From NCBI RefSeq assembly GCF_006716765.1, contig NZ_VFPO01000001.1:4216001-4280000 (forward strand): a DNA stretch of 64,000 bases. Direction: 5' to 3'. The translations under genes and the position numbers were made by a program. Positions 1-10,104 of this stretch are shown in pieces (within the stretch, counting starts at the first letter, position 1; each line of letters begins with the position of its first letter). The notes under the pieces were generated by a model that saw only the letters and a list, made by a program, of their open reading frames with translations, was not told the origin of the DNA and did not search any database. The stretch comes from Actinomadura hallensis. Lineage in GTDB: Bacteria > Actinomycetota > Actinomycetes > Streptosporangiales > Streptosporangiaceae.

Positions 1-1104
<1,104 letters not shown>

Positions 1105-1105
<1 letters not shown>

Positions 1106-2235
1106 TACCTCGGCCCTTCCATCCGCCGGTCCATCTGCTCGCAGAAACGGTCGAAGAGACCGGACGCGTCGTGCGGGCCCGCCGCCGCCTCCGGGTGGTA
1201 CTGGACGCTGAACGCCGGGCGCTCCAGCAGCCTCAGCCCCTCCACACAGCCGTCGTTGAGGTTGACGTGGGTCACCTCGGCGGGACCGTAGGGGGTGCCG
1301 AACGGGCCGTCCTTGGGCGCGTCCACCGCGAACCCGTGGTTGTGGGCCGAGATGTGGACCCTGCCGGTCTCCCGGTCCTGGACGGGCTGGTTGACGCCCC
1401 TGTGCCCGAACCTCAGCTTGTACGTCCTCAGCCCGAGCGCGCGGCCGAAGATCTGGTTGCCGAAGCAGATGCCGAAGAACGGGACCCCGGCGTCGAGGAC
1501 GCCCTTCAGCGCGTCCACCGCGTAACCCGCGGCGGCGGGGTCGCCGGGCCCGTTGGAGAAGAACACCCCGTCCGGGTCGAGGGCGAGGATCTCCTCCGTC
1601 GTGCTGGCCGCCGGCAGGATGTGCACCTCGCAGCCGCGGAGGGCGAGCCGGTGCGGCGTCATGGCCTTGATGCCAAGGTCGACGGCCGCGACCGTGTAGC
1701 GCTTCCGCCCCTGCGCGGGGACGACGTACGGCTCTCGGGTCGACACCTCCCGCGCGAGGTCGGCGCCCACCATCGAGGGGCTCTGCCGGACCCGCTCCAG
1801 CAGCGCCTCCTCCCCCGGTGCGAGCGCCTCCGTCCCGCTGAAGACCCCGGCGCGCATGGCTCCCCGCTCGCGCAGGTGCCGCGTCAGCGCGCGCGTCCCG
1901 GGGATCGCGATGCCCACGACCCCCTGCTCCCGCAGCGCCGACCCCAGCGACCCTGTGGCGCGCCAGTTGGACGCCACCCGGGCGGGCTCGCGCACCACGT
2001 ACCCGGCCACCTGGATCCTGCCGGACTCGGGGTCCTCCTCGTTGATGCCGGTGTTGCCGATGTGGGGGGACGTCATCGCCACGATCTGGCGGGCGTACGA
2101 AGGGTCGGTGAGCGTCTCCTGGTAGCCGGTCATCCCGGTGTTGAAGACCATCTCGCCGAAGGTCTCGCCCTCGGCGCCGTACGCGGCCCCGCGGAACACC
2201 CTGCCGTCTTCCAGAACGAGCAGAGCAGGGGTCAT
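1105..2235 (-). CDS. carA: carbamoyl-phosphate synthase small subunit (glutamine amidotransferase)
   Basis: Hydrolyses glutamine and channels ammonia to CarB. The 376-residue length is normal for CarA. The class I amidotransferase nucleophile is Cys257 in GICFGNQ (family norm GICLGHQ), and the His/Glu pair is in SVQYHPE near the C-terminus. The start beginning [16 protein letters not shown] is chosen because its ATG overlaps the pyrC stop in an ATGA junction. Upstream readthrough in this frame is only the shadow of pyrC. It is the fourth gene of the pyrR-pyrB-pyrC-carA-carB operon. Confidence 0.96.
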
Positions 2236-3515
2236 TGGAGCTTCCCTTCCAGGACGGTCGGCCTGCCGCGCAGGAACGTGGCGACGACCCGCCCCGGCAG
2301 CTCCAGCCCCGCGAACGGGGTGTTGCGGCTCTTGGACGTCATGGCCGACGGGTCCACGGCGCGGCGCGGCGACGGGTCGTACAGCGTGATGTTGGCGGGC
2401 GAGCCCTCCTCGACCGGGCGGCCCTGCCCGGACAGCCGGCCGATGCGGGCGGGCGCGGCGGACATGCGCTCGGCGACCCCGGCCCAGTCGAGCAGCCCGG
2501 TCTCGACCATGGCCTCCTGCACGACCGGCAGCGCCGTCTCCAGCCCGATCATCCCCATCGCCGCCACCGCCCACTCGGTCTCCTTGGCCTCCACCGGGTG
2601 CGGGGCGTGGTCGGTCGCGACGCAGTCGATCGTCCCGTCGGCGAGGGCGTGCCGCAGCGCCGTGACGTCGTCGGCGGTGCGCAGCGGCGGGTTCACCTTG
2701 AAGATCGGGTCGTAGGTCCCGGCGCGGGAGTCGTCCAGCAGCAGGTGGTGCGGGGTGACCTCGGCCGTCACCGGGCAGCCCCTGCTCTTGGCCCAGCGGA
2801 GGATCTCCACCGACCCCGCCGTGGACACGTGGCACACGTGCAGCCGCGACCCGACGTGCTGGGCGAGCAGCACGTCCCGCGCGATGATCGCCTCCTCCGC
2901 GACGGCGGGCCACCCGCGCAGGCCGAGCGCCGCCGACATCTCGCCCTCGTTCATCTGGGCGCCCTCGGTCAGGCGCGGCTCCTGCGCGTGCTGGGCGACC
3001 ACGCCGTCGAACGCCTTCACGTACTCCAGCGCCCGGCGCATGATGACCGCGTCCGACACGCAGTGCCCGTCGTCGGAGAACACCCGGACCCGGGCGGCGG
3101 AGTCGGCCATCGCGCCCAGCTCGGCCAGCTGCTCCCCGGCGATGCCGCGCGTCACCGCCCCCACGGGCTGCACGTCGCAGTACCCGGCCTCGCGCCCCAG
3201 CCGCCACACCTGCTCGACCACGCCCGCCGTGTCGGCGACCGGCTCGGTGTTGGCCATCGCGTGGACGGCGGTGTAGCCGCCCATCGCGGCGGCCTTCGTC
3301 CCCGACTCGACGGTCTCGGCGTCCTCCCGGCCGGGCTCGCGCAGATGGGTGTGCAGGTCCACCAGACCCGGCAGCGCGATCAGCCCGTCGGCGTCGACGA
3401 CCTGCGCCCCGGCCTCGTCCAGCCCGGACCCCACCCCGGCGATGACGCCGTCGCGCACCAGGATGTCGGCGGCCTCCCCACCGAGAATCCGAGCACCCTT
3501 GATCACGAACTTCAT
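2232..3515 (-). CDS. pyrC: dihydroorotase (type I)
   Basis: Zinc amidohydrolase converting carbamoyl aspartate to dihydroorotate. The 427-residue protein starts [13 protein letters not shown] and carries the metal-binding [10 protein letters not shown] motif near residue 55 and a DHAPH motif in the C-terminal half. Length and motifs fit the type I (longer) class common in actinobacteria. It overlaps pyrB upstream and carA downstream by 4 bp each (ATGA). A longer frame with a start at 3860 exists but lies inside pyrB and lacks family similarity, so the 3515 start is preferred. Confidence 0.95.
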   Translation of the reverse strand: MKFVIKGARILGGEAADILVRDGVIAGVGSGLDEAGAQVVDADGLIALPGLVDLHTHLREPGREDAETVESGTKAAAMGGYTAVHAMANTEPVADTAGVVEQVWRLGREAGYCDVQPVGAVTRGIAGEQLAELGAMADSAARVRVFSDDGHCVSDAVIMRRALEYVKAFDGVVAQHAQEPRLTEGAQMNEGEMSAALGLRGWPAVAEEAIIARDVLLAQHVGSRLHVCHVSTAGSVEILRWAKSRGCPVTAEVTPHHLLLDDSRAGTYDPIFKVNPPLRTADDVTALRHALADGTIDCVATDHAPHPVEAKETEWAVAAMGMIGLETALPVVQEAMVETGLLDWAGVAERMSAAPARIGRLSGQGRPVEEGSPANITLYDPSPRRAVDPSAMTSKSRNTPFAGLELPGRVVATFLRGRPTVLEGKLQ

Positions 3516-4456
3516 GGGGAGACGACCTCCTGGCCGATGGCGGGCTCGGAACCTCCGAGCAGCAGGTACAGGACGGCCATGCGGGCGCTGACGCCGTTGG
3601 CCACCTGGTCGACGATGGTGGAGCGGACCGAGTCGGCGACCTCGGCGGCGATCTCGACGCCGCGGTTCATCGGCCCGGGGTGCATGACGATGGCGTGCTC
3701 CGGCAGCTCCGCCATGCGCTCGGCGTCCAGGCCGTAGCGGCGGCTGTACTCGCGCACCGTCGGGAAGTAGGCGGCGTTCATCCGCTCCTGCTGGACGCGC
3801 AGCATCATGATGACGTCGCTCTTGGGGAGCACGCCGTCCAGGTCGTAGGACACCGAGCACGGCCAGGTGTCGATCGCGACCGGCAGCAGCGTCGGCGGCG
3901 CGACCACGGTCACGTCGGCGCCGAGCGTGGCGAGCAGCAGCACGTTGGAGCGCGCCACGCGGCTGTGCAGCACGTCGCCGACGATCGTGACCCTGCGGCC
4001 CTCCAGCTCCCCCAGCCGCCGGCGCATGGTGAACGCGTCGAGCAGCGCCTGCGTGGGGTGCTCGTGCGTGCCGTCGCCGGCGTTGACCACGCTGCCCCGC
4101 ACCCAGCTCGCCAGGCGGTGCGGCGCGCCCGACGCGGGGTGCCGGACGACGACGGCGTCCGCGCCCATCGCCTCCAGCGTGAGCGCGGTGTCCTTCAGGC
4201 TCTCGCCCTTGGACACGCTCGACCCCTTGGCGGAGAAGTTGATGACGTCCGCCGACAGCCGCTTGGCGGCCGCCTCGAAGGAGATGCGGGTGCGGGTGGA
4301 GTCCTCGTAGAAGAGGTTGACGACCGTCCGGCCGCGCAGCGTGGGCAGCTTCTTGATGGAGCGGCCCGCGATCTGCGCGAGCTCCTCGGCGGTGTCGAGG
4401 ACGAGCAGCGCGTCCTCGCGGCTCAGGTCGGAGGCGGAGATCAGGTGGCGGTTCAT
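3512..4456 (-). CDS. pyrB: aspartate carbamoyltransferase catalytic subunit
   Basis: Condenses carbamoyl phosphate with aspartate, the committed step of pyrimidine synthesis. The 314-residue protein has the carbamoyl-phosphate binding motif STRTRISFE near residue 54 and HPTQALLD near residue 133, both diagnostic of the family. No pyrI regulatory subunit is seen nearby, as is usual in actinobacteria where control is at the RNA level by PyrR. It overlaps pyrR and pyrC by ATGA junctions. Confidence 0.96.
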   Translation of the reverse strand: MNRHLISASDLSREDALLVLDTAEELAQIAGRSIKKLPTLRGRTVVNLFYEDSTRTRISFEAAAKRLSADVINFSAKGSSVSKGESLKDTALTLEAMGADAVVVRHPASGAPHRLASWVRGSVVNAGDGTHEHPTQALLDAFTMRRRLGELEGRRVTIVGDVLHSRVARSNVLLLATLGADVTVVAPPTLLPVAIDTWPCSVSYDLDGVLPKSDVIMMLRVQQERMNAAYFPTVREYSRRYGLDAERMAELPEHAIVMHPGPMNRGVEIAAEVADSVRSTIVDQVANGVSARMAVLYLLLGGSEPAIGQEVVSP

Positions 4457-5073
4457 CCGGCGCCCCCCGTCGTCGCGGTGGCCGCGGGCCCCAGCAGGAC
4501 GGCGTCCCGGCCGTCGTTCTCCCGGAGCAGCACCTTCACCGTCTCGCGCATCGAGGTCGGCAGGTTCTTGCCCACGTAGTCGGGGCGGATCGGCAGCTCC
4601 CGGTGGCCGCGGTCGACCAGCACGGCCAGCTGGACCGCGCGGGGCCGGCCGAGGTCGTTCAGGGCGTCCAGCGCCGCGCGGACCGTCCGGCCGGAGAACA
4701 GCACGTCGTCGACCAGGACGACGACGCGGTCGTCGATCCCGCCGGAGGGCACCTCGGTGCGGCCGAGCGCGCGGGCGGGGCGCATCCGCAGGTCGTCCCG
4801 GTACATCGTCACGTCCAGCGAGCCCCAGGGCACCGGGCGGCCCTCGACCTCGCGCAGCGCGCCCGCCAGCCGCTCGGCCAGCGTCACGCCGCGGGTCTGT
4901 ATGCCGAGCAGCAGGACGTCGTGGCCGCCCTTGGTCCGCTCGAGGATCTCGTGTGCGATGCGGGTCAGCGCGCGCCGGATGTCCGGTCCCTCCAGAACGG
5001 CCTTGGGCCGGAGGTCACCGTCCGCCACGTGCGCCCCCGCCGGCCGGTCCGGCCTGGAGGCAGCATTCACCAC
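4453..5073 (-). CDS. pyrR: bifunctional pyr operon regulator / uracil phosphoribosyltransferase
   Basis: PyrR binds pyr mRNA in response to UMP and has weak uracil phosphoribosyltransferase activity. The 206-residue protein has the PRPP-binding loop [13 protein letters not shown] and the expected N-terminal RNA-binding half ([20 protein letters not shown]). A GTG start at 5073 is chosen because AAAGGAG lies 6 nt upstream (5080-5086); the next codon is also GTG, leaving the exact start ambiguous by one codon. First gene of the operon; a PyrR-type RNA loop abuts its ribosome-binding site. Confidence 0.95.
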   Translation of the reverse strand: MVNAASRPDRPAGAHVADGDLRPKAVLEGPDIRRALTRIAHEILERTKGGHDVLLLGIQTRGVTLAERLAGALREVEGRPVPWGSLDVTMYRDDLRMRPARALGRTEVPSGGIDDRVVVLVDDVLFSGRTVRAALDALNDLGRPRAVQLAVLVDRGHRELPIRPDYVGKNLPTSMRETVKVLLRENDGRDAVLLGPAATATTGGAG

Positions 5074-5079
5074 CGGAAG

Positions 5080-5111
5080 CTCCTTTCCCGCCTCACGGGA
5101 CGGGTCTTAAA
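5080..5111 (-). promoter_or_regulatory. PyrR-binding RNA loop overlapping the pyrR ribosome-binding site
   Basis: Read on the minus strand, the leader contains GTCCCGTGAGGC (5090-5101), close to the PyrR recognition core with its conserved NGNGAGGY loop. It folds into TCCCG-TGAGG-CGGGA (5086-5100), and the Shine-Dalgarno AAAGGAG (5080-5086) begins at the foot of the stem. No terminator follows, so the likely mechanism is PyrR-dependent blocking of translation, as described for mycobacterial pyr leaders, rather than Bacillus-type attenuation. Motif and overlap are seen; mechanism is inferred. Confidence 0.75.
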
Positions 5112-5339
5112 GGAAGTCTTGCGCCCCACACGTTAGCAGCAGCGCCCGACCGCTCCGCCGCCCGGAGCGGTCCACGTCTTCGCAGGTGAGAGGCGTCACA
5201 TTCGGGCGGGCACCGGATCACGGGCCGGTCCGGCGGCCCGTCGGGCGGGCATCGGGCGGGCATGCGGCCCCGCGGCGCGGGGACGTTCCGGACCGCGCGG
5301 TTCGAGTCCGGCGGATTCGACCGCTTTTCTCCAATCAGC

Positions 5340-5368
5340 TTGACCTGGGGCCTTCTCCGTTTTACCGT
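5340..5368 (+). promoter_or_regulatory. bldD promoter, vegetative sigma type
   Basis: TTGACC (5340-5345) and TACCGT (5363-5368) are separated by exactly 17 bp, matching the housekeeping sigma consensus. Transcription would start near 5375 and give a leader of about 115 nt before the bldD ATG. The rest of the 417-bp pyrR-bldD gap holds the pyrR leader and a GTGA-N6-TCAC inverted repeat at 5186-5199 of unknown meaning. Confidence 0.7.
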
Positions 5369-5380
5369 CACTGTCCGTAA
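5368..5380. promoter_or_regulatory. candidate BldD operator on the bldD promoter
   Basis: TCAC-TGTCC-GTAA matches the half-site pattern TNAC-N5-GTNA of the BldD consensus and overlaps the last base of the -10 box. A second, half-matching element (TGAC followed by the consensus centre GCAGA) lies at 5404-5416. Streptomyces BldD represses its own gene through sites around the -10 region, so this placement suggests autoregulation. Confidence 0.55.
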
Positions 5381-5490
5381 CCATCCCTGGGGACAGCGTC
5401 CTGTGACGCAGAGGGTTCGCAGATCTGCCTGTCCCCCTCCGGCGACCGCCGGGGTCCGACGACGACGAAAGTGAGCCTGGGGGCCGCACC

Positions 5491-5985
5491 ATGCCGTCTG
5501 AATACGCTAAGGCTCTCGGCGCGCGCCTGCGCGCCATCCGCACCCAGCAGGGGCTGTCCCTGCACGGGGTGGAGGAGAAGTCCCGCGGCCGCTGGAAGGC
5601 CGTCGTCGTGGGTTCGTACGAGCGGGGCGACCGCGCCGTCACCGTTCAGAAGCTGGCCGAGCTCGCCGATTTCTACGGCGTGCCGGTATCCGAGTTGCTG
5701 CCCGGCGGAGCCTCGCCGAGCCCCCTCGGGCCTACACCCAAGCTCGTGATCGATCTAGAGCGGTTGCAGCAGCTTCCGAAGGACAAGGCCGGTCCTCTCG
5801 CCCGGTACGCCGCGACGATACAGAGCCAGCGGGGCGACTACAACGGAAAGGTCCTGTCCATCCGCCAGGAAGACCTGCGTTCACTCGCGGTGATCTACGA
5901 CAAGTCCCCGACCGAGCTCACCGAGGAGCTCATCGGCTGGGGCGTCCTCGACCCGGAGGCGCGCCGCGCCGTCGAGTCGTTCTGA
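5491..5985 (+). CDS. bldD: BldD, cyclic-di-GMP-dependent developmental repressor
   Basis: Master repressor of sporulation genes during vegetative growth in filamentous actinomycetes. The 164-residue protein has an N-terminal helix-turn-helix DNA-binding domain (about residues 5-70, YAKALGARLRAIRTQQG) and a C-terminal domain that dimerises around a cyclic-di-GMP tetramer. The ligand motif RGD-X8-RXXD is intact at R114, D116, R125 and D128, the same positions reported for Streptomyces BldD. It lies divergent from the pyr operon, an arrangement also known in Streptomyces, and ends 31 bp before a strong terminator. Confidence 0.96.
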   Translation: MPSEYAKALGARLRAIRTQQGLSLHGVEEKSRGRWKAVVVGSYERGDRAVTVQKLAELADFYGVPVSELLPGGASPSPLGPTPKLVIDLERLQQLPKDKAGPLARYAATIQSQRGDYNGKVLSIRQEDLRSLAVIYDKSPTELTEELIGWGVLDPEARRAVESF

Positions 5986-6016
5986 CGGATCCGCACGCAC
6001 ACCGCACCGCACGCGA

Positions 6017-6042
6017 CGGGGCCCGGCACCGGGCCCCGTTTT
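6017..6042 (+). terminator. Rho-independent terminator of bldD
   Basis: A 10-bp GC stem (6017-6026 with 6029-6038, minimal loop) is followed by GTTTTCG. It lies 31 bp after the bldD stop. Confidence 0.85.
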
Positions 6043-6089
6043 CGTGTCTGCGGGTTCCCGTGTCTCCGGCCCCGGTCAGTGCCGGGGTG

Positions 6090-6137
6090 CGCGTCTGCCC
6101 GGTTGCGCCTCTGCCCGGTTGCGCCTCTGCCCGGTTG
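6090..6137. repeat. three tandem 16-bp repeats between bldD and an exporter gene
   Basis: Unit CGCCTCTGCCCGGTTG occurs at 6106-6121 and 6122-6137, with a one-mismatch copy at 6090-6105. It sits in the gap between the convergent bldD and MFS genes. No function is evident. Confidence 0.85.
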
Positions 6138-6169
6138 CGGCGGCCGCGGCCGATGCGGTCGCGGCGCCA

Positions 6170-7597
6170 TCAGCTCCGCCCGGCGGTCTTCCGCGTCTCG
6201 ATTCCGGCGGCCGGTTCGGAGGACGCCCCGCCGCGGCGCCGGCCCCTCCCGCGCGGGACGAGCAGGGCGAGCGGCAGCACCGCGACCATGACGGCGGCGC
6301 TCATCGCGAAGCCCCCGGTGTAGCCGCCCTCCCCCGGGACCATCACGAGGATGACCGCGCTGATCTGCGGGCCCAGCGAGGCGCCGACCGTCCGGATGAG
6401 GGTGTTGACGCCGGTGGCCACGCCGGTCTCGCTCGGGGGGACGGCGGCGACGACGAGGGTGGCCACGGCGGCGTAGGCGAAGCCCAGGCCGATGCCGCGG
6501 GCGATGCTTCCCGCGTAGAGCTGCCACAGCGCGTCGTGCTGGAACGCGACGTAGCCGTAGCCGAGGGCCGTCAGCAGGGCCCCGCCGAAGAGGACGGCGC
6601 GGGAGCCGAACCGCCGGTCCAGGAGACCGGCCGTCATCCCGGCCACGGTCATGCCGATGCTGGCGGGGAGCTGGAGCAGCGCCGCCTGCGTCGCCGTCCC
6701 GCCGAAGCCGTGGCCGGTGTCCTCCGGGAGCTGGACGAGCAGCGGGAACAGCAGGCCCCCCGCCATCAGCGAGTAGCCGGCCAGCAGCGACGCGGCGTTC
6801 GCCGTCCACACGCCGCGCAGCCGCATCAGCCGCAGGTCGATCAGGGGTTCGGCGACGCGGCTCTCCACCCGCAGCCAGGCGCAGGCGCTCACGGCCGCCA
6901 CGGCGAGCAGGCCGAGGACGCCGGGCGACGTCCAGCCCCACTCCATGCCCTCCGTGACCGCGGTGAGCGCCGCCACCATCCACGCCGCGAAGAGGACGGC
7001 GCCCCACCAGTCCACGCTTGCGCCCTCGCGGCGATCGGAGCGTGGAACGATCCACCACGCGAGGGCGAGGCCGGGCACCAGGCCGGCGACCGGCACCCAC
7101 AGCAGCCAGCGCCACCCCAGCAGATCGATGATCGGCCCGGCGATGCACCAGGCGACGGCGCCGCCGAGCCCCAGCATGGACGACATCAGCCCGACCGCGG
7201 AGGCCCTCCTGGCGGCCGGGACGGCGTCCCTGATGATCGTGTAGGCGAGCGGGAAGACGCCGCTGCCGATGCCGCTCAGCGCGCGCCCGAGGAGCATCAC
7301 CGGCACCGACCACGCGACGGCCGCGGTGACGGAGCCCGCGGTGGCGACGACGAGGACGGCCAGCAGGACGCGGCGCGGGCCGTACAGGTCCCCCAGGCGC
7401 CCGACCACCGGGGTGGCCACGGCCGCGGACAGGGTCATGGCGGTGAGCGTCCACGCGGCCCCCGCGGGCGTGGTGCCGAGGCCGTCCTGGACCTGCGGCA
7501 GCGCGGGCGTCATGACCGCCATGGACAGGGAGTAGGCCATCACGCCGAGGAAGCCCAGCAGGGGCACGAGCCCCCGCCCGCCTTCTCGCCCCGGCAC
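6170..7597 (-). CDS. MFS transporter, 14-TM drug efflux (DHA2-like)
   Basis: Integral membrane proton antiporter of 475 residues, the size of 14-helix DHA2 exporters. It begins GLVPLLGFLGVMAYSLSMAVMTPALPQ, has the motif A region GRLGDLYGPRRVLLA between helices 2 and 3, and LGRALSGIGSGVFPLAYTI, typical of the family. A GTG start at 7597 is chosen because GGGAGGGAGG lies 7 nt upstream. It is a single gene, convergent with bldD. No regulator is adjacent and the substrate cannot be told from sequence. The 229-bp gap to the next gene (7598-7826) shows nothing clear. Confidence 0.88.
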   Translation of the reverse strand: MPGREGGRGLVPLLGFLGVMAYSLSMAVMTPALPQVQDGLGTTPAGAAWTLTAMTLSAAVATPVVGRLGDLYGPRRVLLAVLVVATAGSVTAAVAWSVPVMLLGRALSGIGSGVFPLAYTIIRDAVPAARRASAVGLMSSMLGLGGAVAWCIAGPIIDLLGWRWLLWVPVAGLVPGLALAWWIVPRSDRREGASVDWWGAVLFAAWMVAALTAVTEGMEWGWTSPGVLGLLAVAAVSACAWLRVESRVAEPLIDLRLMRLRGVWTANAASLLAGYSLMAGGLLFPLLVQLPEDTGHGFGGTATQAALLQLPASIGMTVAGMTAGLLDRRFGSRAVLFGGALLTALGYGYVAFQHDALWQLYAGSIARGIGLGFAYAAVATLVVAAVPPSETGVATGVNTLIRTVGASLGPQISAVILVMVPGEGGYTGGFAMSAAVMVAVLPLALLVPRGRGRRRGGASSEPAAGIETRKTAGRS

Positions 7598-7826
7598 CGC
7601 CGGCCTCCCTCCCCGCGCTGGTCGGCCCTCCCATAGTTCGCTCGTCTAACAATCTCACACGGCGAGGCGGGGACCGCGGGCGGGCGGGACGCCACAACCG
7701 GCCACGCGCCGGCGTGACGGCGGCGGCCTCCGGGCGGCGAGGTCAGGCTAGGGGCGGCCGGGGCGGCGGGGGGCGGCGACTCGTCGTGCGGCACGCCGCG
7801 CGGGCCCCCGCGGACGGTGGTGGCGG

Positions 7827-9008
7827 TTACTCTTCTCCGACGATGCGGCGGGCGTGCAGGGCGTCCGCCTCCTGCTCTGACAGGGAAAGAACCTCCCGCA
7901 GGACCTCGCCGGTGTGCTCGCCCAGGGTCGGGGCAGGGGCGGGCGGCGGGGACGTCCCGTCCAGGCGGAGCGGGGAGCCGGGCGCGAGATGCGGGCCAAT
8001 GCCCGGCTGGTCGAGTTCGCCCATGAGGGGTTCGGCGTCGAGCCGCTCGGCGACCTCCCCGAAGTCGCGGTAGCGGGACCAGAGGACGGACCTGCCCTTC
8101 AGCCCCTCCTCGACCTCCGCGCACGTGCGGGACGCGAACCAGGGGGCGAGGACGCCGCCCAGCGCCTCGCGGTGCGCGAACCGGTCGGCGGCGCGGCCGA
8201 AGTCGGCGCCGAGGGCGCGTTCGAGGGCGGCGGTCACCTCCCCGAGCCCCGTCGCCTCCACCAGGTCGCGCCAGTGGCGGGGCGTGAGGGTGAGGACCAT
8301 CACGCGTCCGTCGGCGGTGGCGAAGTCCCGGCCGAAGTCGCCGAAGAGATCGTTGCCGAGCCGCGGCCGGACGCCGCCGAGCTGCGCCTCGGCGAGGTAG
8401 CCGAGGTTGCCCGCCGTGGCGAGGGCGACGTCCTGCAGCGCGACGCGGATGCTCTGCCCCTCGCCCGTGCGCAGGCGCCTCCGCTCGGCGGCCAGCAGCC
8501 CGACGGTCAGGTAGAGGCCGCAGGCGACGTCCCAGGCCGGGAGCACGTGGTTGACCGGGGCCGTCTGCCCGGACGGGCCCGTGACGTACGGGAAGCCCAT
8601 CGCGGCGTTCACCGTGTAGTCCACGGCGTTGCCGCCGTCCCGGCGTCCCTGGAGCTGGACGTGGATCAGGTCGGGACGCCGCTCCCGCAGGGCCTCGTAG
8701 GTGAGCCCCTCGCGCTGCGGGGCGTTGGTCAGGACGACGCCGCTCTCCGCGACGAGATCCGCCACCAGTTCGCGGCCCTCGGGCGAGCGCAGGTCGACCG
8801 TGACGGAGCGCTTGCCCTTGTTGAGGCCCGCCCAGTACAGGCTCCGGCCGGACGGGGCGAGCGGCCAGCGGTCGATGTCCGGGCCGCCTCCGATCTGGTC
8901 CACGCGGATGACGTCCGCGCCGAGCTGGGCGAGGGTCATCCCGCCCAGCGGCACGGCGACGAAGCTGGACAGCTCCACCACCCGCATGCCCTCGAGGGGA
9001 GCCGTCAC
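7827..9008 (-). CDS. CaiB/BaiF family (class III) CoA-transferase
   Basis: Transfers CoA between carboxylic acids through an aspartyl intermediate. The 393-residue protein begins at GTG 9008 with LEGMRVVELSSFVAVPLGGM, the family N-terminus, then QLGADVIRVD and a conserved NKGKRSVTVDLR stretch. The likely catalytic Asp is in HVLPAWDVACG, followed by RTGEGQSIRVALQDV. It overlaps the upstream alcohol dehydrogenase in a GTGA junction and is the last gene of a three-gene catabolic operon. The acyl substrate is unknown. Confidence 0.9.
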   Translation of the reverse strand: MTAPLEGMRVVELSSFVAVPLGGMTLAQLGADVIRVDQIGGGPDIDRWPLAPSGRSLYWAGLNKGKRSVTVDLRSPEGRELVADLVAESGVVLTNAPQREGLTYEALRERRPDLIHVQLQGRRDGGNAVDYTVNAAMGFPYVTGPSGQTAPVNHVLPAWDVACGLYLTVGLLAAERRRLRTGEGQSIRVALQDVALATAGNLGYLAEAQLGGVRPRLGNDLFGDFGRDFATADGRVMVLTLTPRHWRDLVEATGLGEVTAALERALGADFGRAADRFAHREALGGVLAPWFASRTCAEVEEGLKGRSVLWSRYRDFGEVAERLDAEPLMGELDQPGIGPHLAPGSPLRLDGTSPPPAPAPTLGEHTGEVLREVLSLSEQEADALHARRIVGEE

Positions 9009-10090
9009 GGCGCCACCTCGATCAGGGAGCGCGCGCCCTGCCCGGCCCGCATCCGGTCGAACGCGGCGGCGACGCCGTCCAGGCCGATGCGGTGCGTGAC
9101 CAGGGTGGACAGGTCGAGCCGCCCCGCCTCCATCTCCCGGACGAGCAGCGGCACGTCCCGGTCGGGATCGGACGAGCCGTAGACCGAGCTGGTCAGGCGC
9201 CGGTTGAAGTGGAACAGCTCCAGGGCGTTGAAGCTCGCCGCGTCGTCGCGGGACCCGACGCCGACGACCGTGCACTGCCCGCCGCGGCGAACCGACTGCC
9301 ACGCCGTCCGGATCAGCTCCGCCCTGCCCACGCACTCGAAGGCGTGGTCGGCTCCGCGCCCCTCCGTCAGGGCGCGGACCTGCCTGGCCAGCTTGGGGTC
9401 CGCCTCGAGGTAGTGCGTCGCGCCCGCCTTCTCTGCGAGCCGCTTCTTCTCGGTGCCGCGGTCCACGGCGATGATGGTCCCGGCCCTGGCGAGGCGAGCG
9501 CCCATCACGGTCGACAGCCCGATGCCGCCGAGGCCGATGACGAGCACCGACTGCCCCTCCCGGACCCGCGCGGTGTTGCGGACGGCGCCGATGCCCGTCA
9601 GCACGGCGCAGCCCAGCAGCGCCCCGAGGTCGAGCGGGGTGGTCGCGGGCAGCGGCACCACCGAGCGCTCCGGCGCGACGAGCTCCTCCGCGAAGCCGCC
9701 GACGCCCATGCACGCGTAGAGCTCGCCGCCGTCCAGGGTGGCGCCCGACGCGGGGCTCACCGCGCCCTCGACCGCGCTGCACAGCCACGGCTCGCCCTCG
9801 CCGCAGAACCAGCACTCGCCGCACGCCGCGGCCCAGTTCAGCACGACGCGGTCGCCGACCCGCACCTTCGTCACGTCCGCGCCCACCTCGGCGACGGTCC
9901 CCGCGGCCTCGTGGCCGAGGACGAGCGGGTACCGCGGCGCCAGCGTCCCGTTGATCATCGACAGGTCGGAGTGGCACACCCCGGCCGCCGCCACCCGGAC
10001 CCTGACGTCCCCGGGCCCGACGGGCGGCAGCTCGATGTCGCGGACCTGCGGCGGGAGATCCGGCCCGGTCGCGATGACGGCCTTCACCAT
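9005..10090 (-). CDS. zinc-dependent alcohol dehydrogenase (MDR superfamily)
   Basis: NAD(P)-dependent oxidation of an alcohol to an aldehyde. The 361-residue protein has the catalytic zinc motifs (CHSD, then GHEAAGTVAEVG), a complete structural zinc lobe CGECWFCGEGEPWLC with four cysteines, and the Rossmann motif GLGGIG. The class resembles mycothiol/formaldehyde or aryl-alcohol dehydrogenases, but specificity is not resolved. ATG at 10090 follows GAGGAGAA with good spacing. It lies 14 bp after the aldehyde dehydrogenase, suggesting sequential oxidation of an alcohol to an acid that is then activated by the CoA-transferase. Confidence 0.92.
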   Translation of the reverse strand: MVKAVIATGPDLPPQVRDIELPPVGPGDVRVRVAAAGVCHSDLSMINGTLAPRYPLVLGHEAAGTVAEVGADVTKVRVGDRVVLNWAAACGECWFCGEGEPWLCSAVEGAVSPASGATLDGGELYACMGVGGFAEELVAPERSVVPLPATTPLDLGALLGCAVLTGIGAVRNTARVREGQSVLVIGLGGIGLSTVMGARLARAGTIIAVDRGTEKKRLAEKAGATHYLEADPKLARQVRALTEGRGADHAFECVGRAELIRTAWQSVRRGGQCTVVGVGSRDDAASFNALELFHFNRRLTSSVYGSSDPDRDVPLLVREMEAGRLDLSTLVTHRIGLDGVAAAFDRMRAGQGARSLIEVAP

Positions 10091-10104
10091 GCGGTTCTCC
10101 TCGC

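Noticed and set aside
5294..5320. GGTTCGAGTCCGGC looks like a tRNA T-loop
   Set aside because: The flanking bases do not pair as a T-stem and no anticodon or acceptor stem can be found.
7629..7660. TTAGACGAGCGAACTA as a TetR operator for the MFS gene
   Set aside because: Only three bases per arm are symmetric and no regulator is adjacent.
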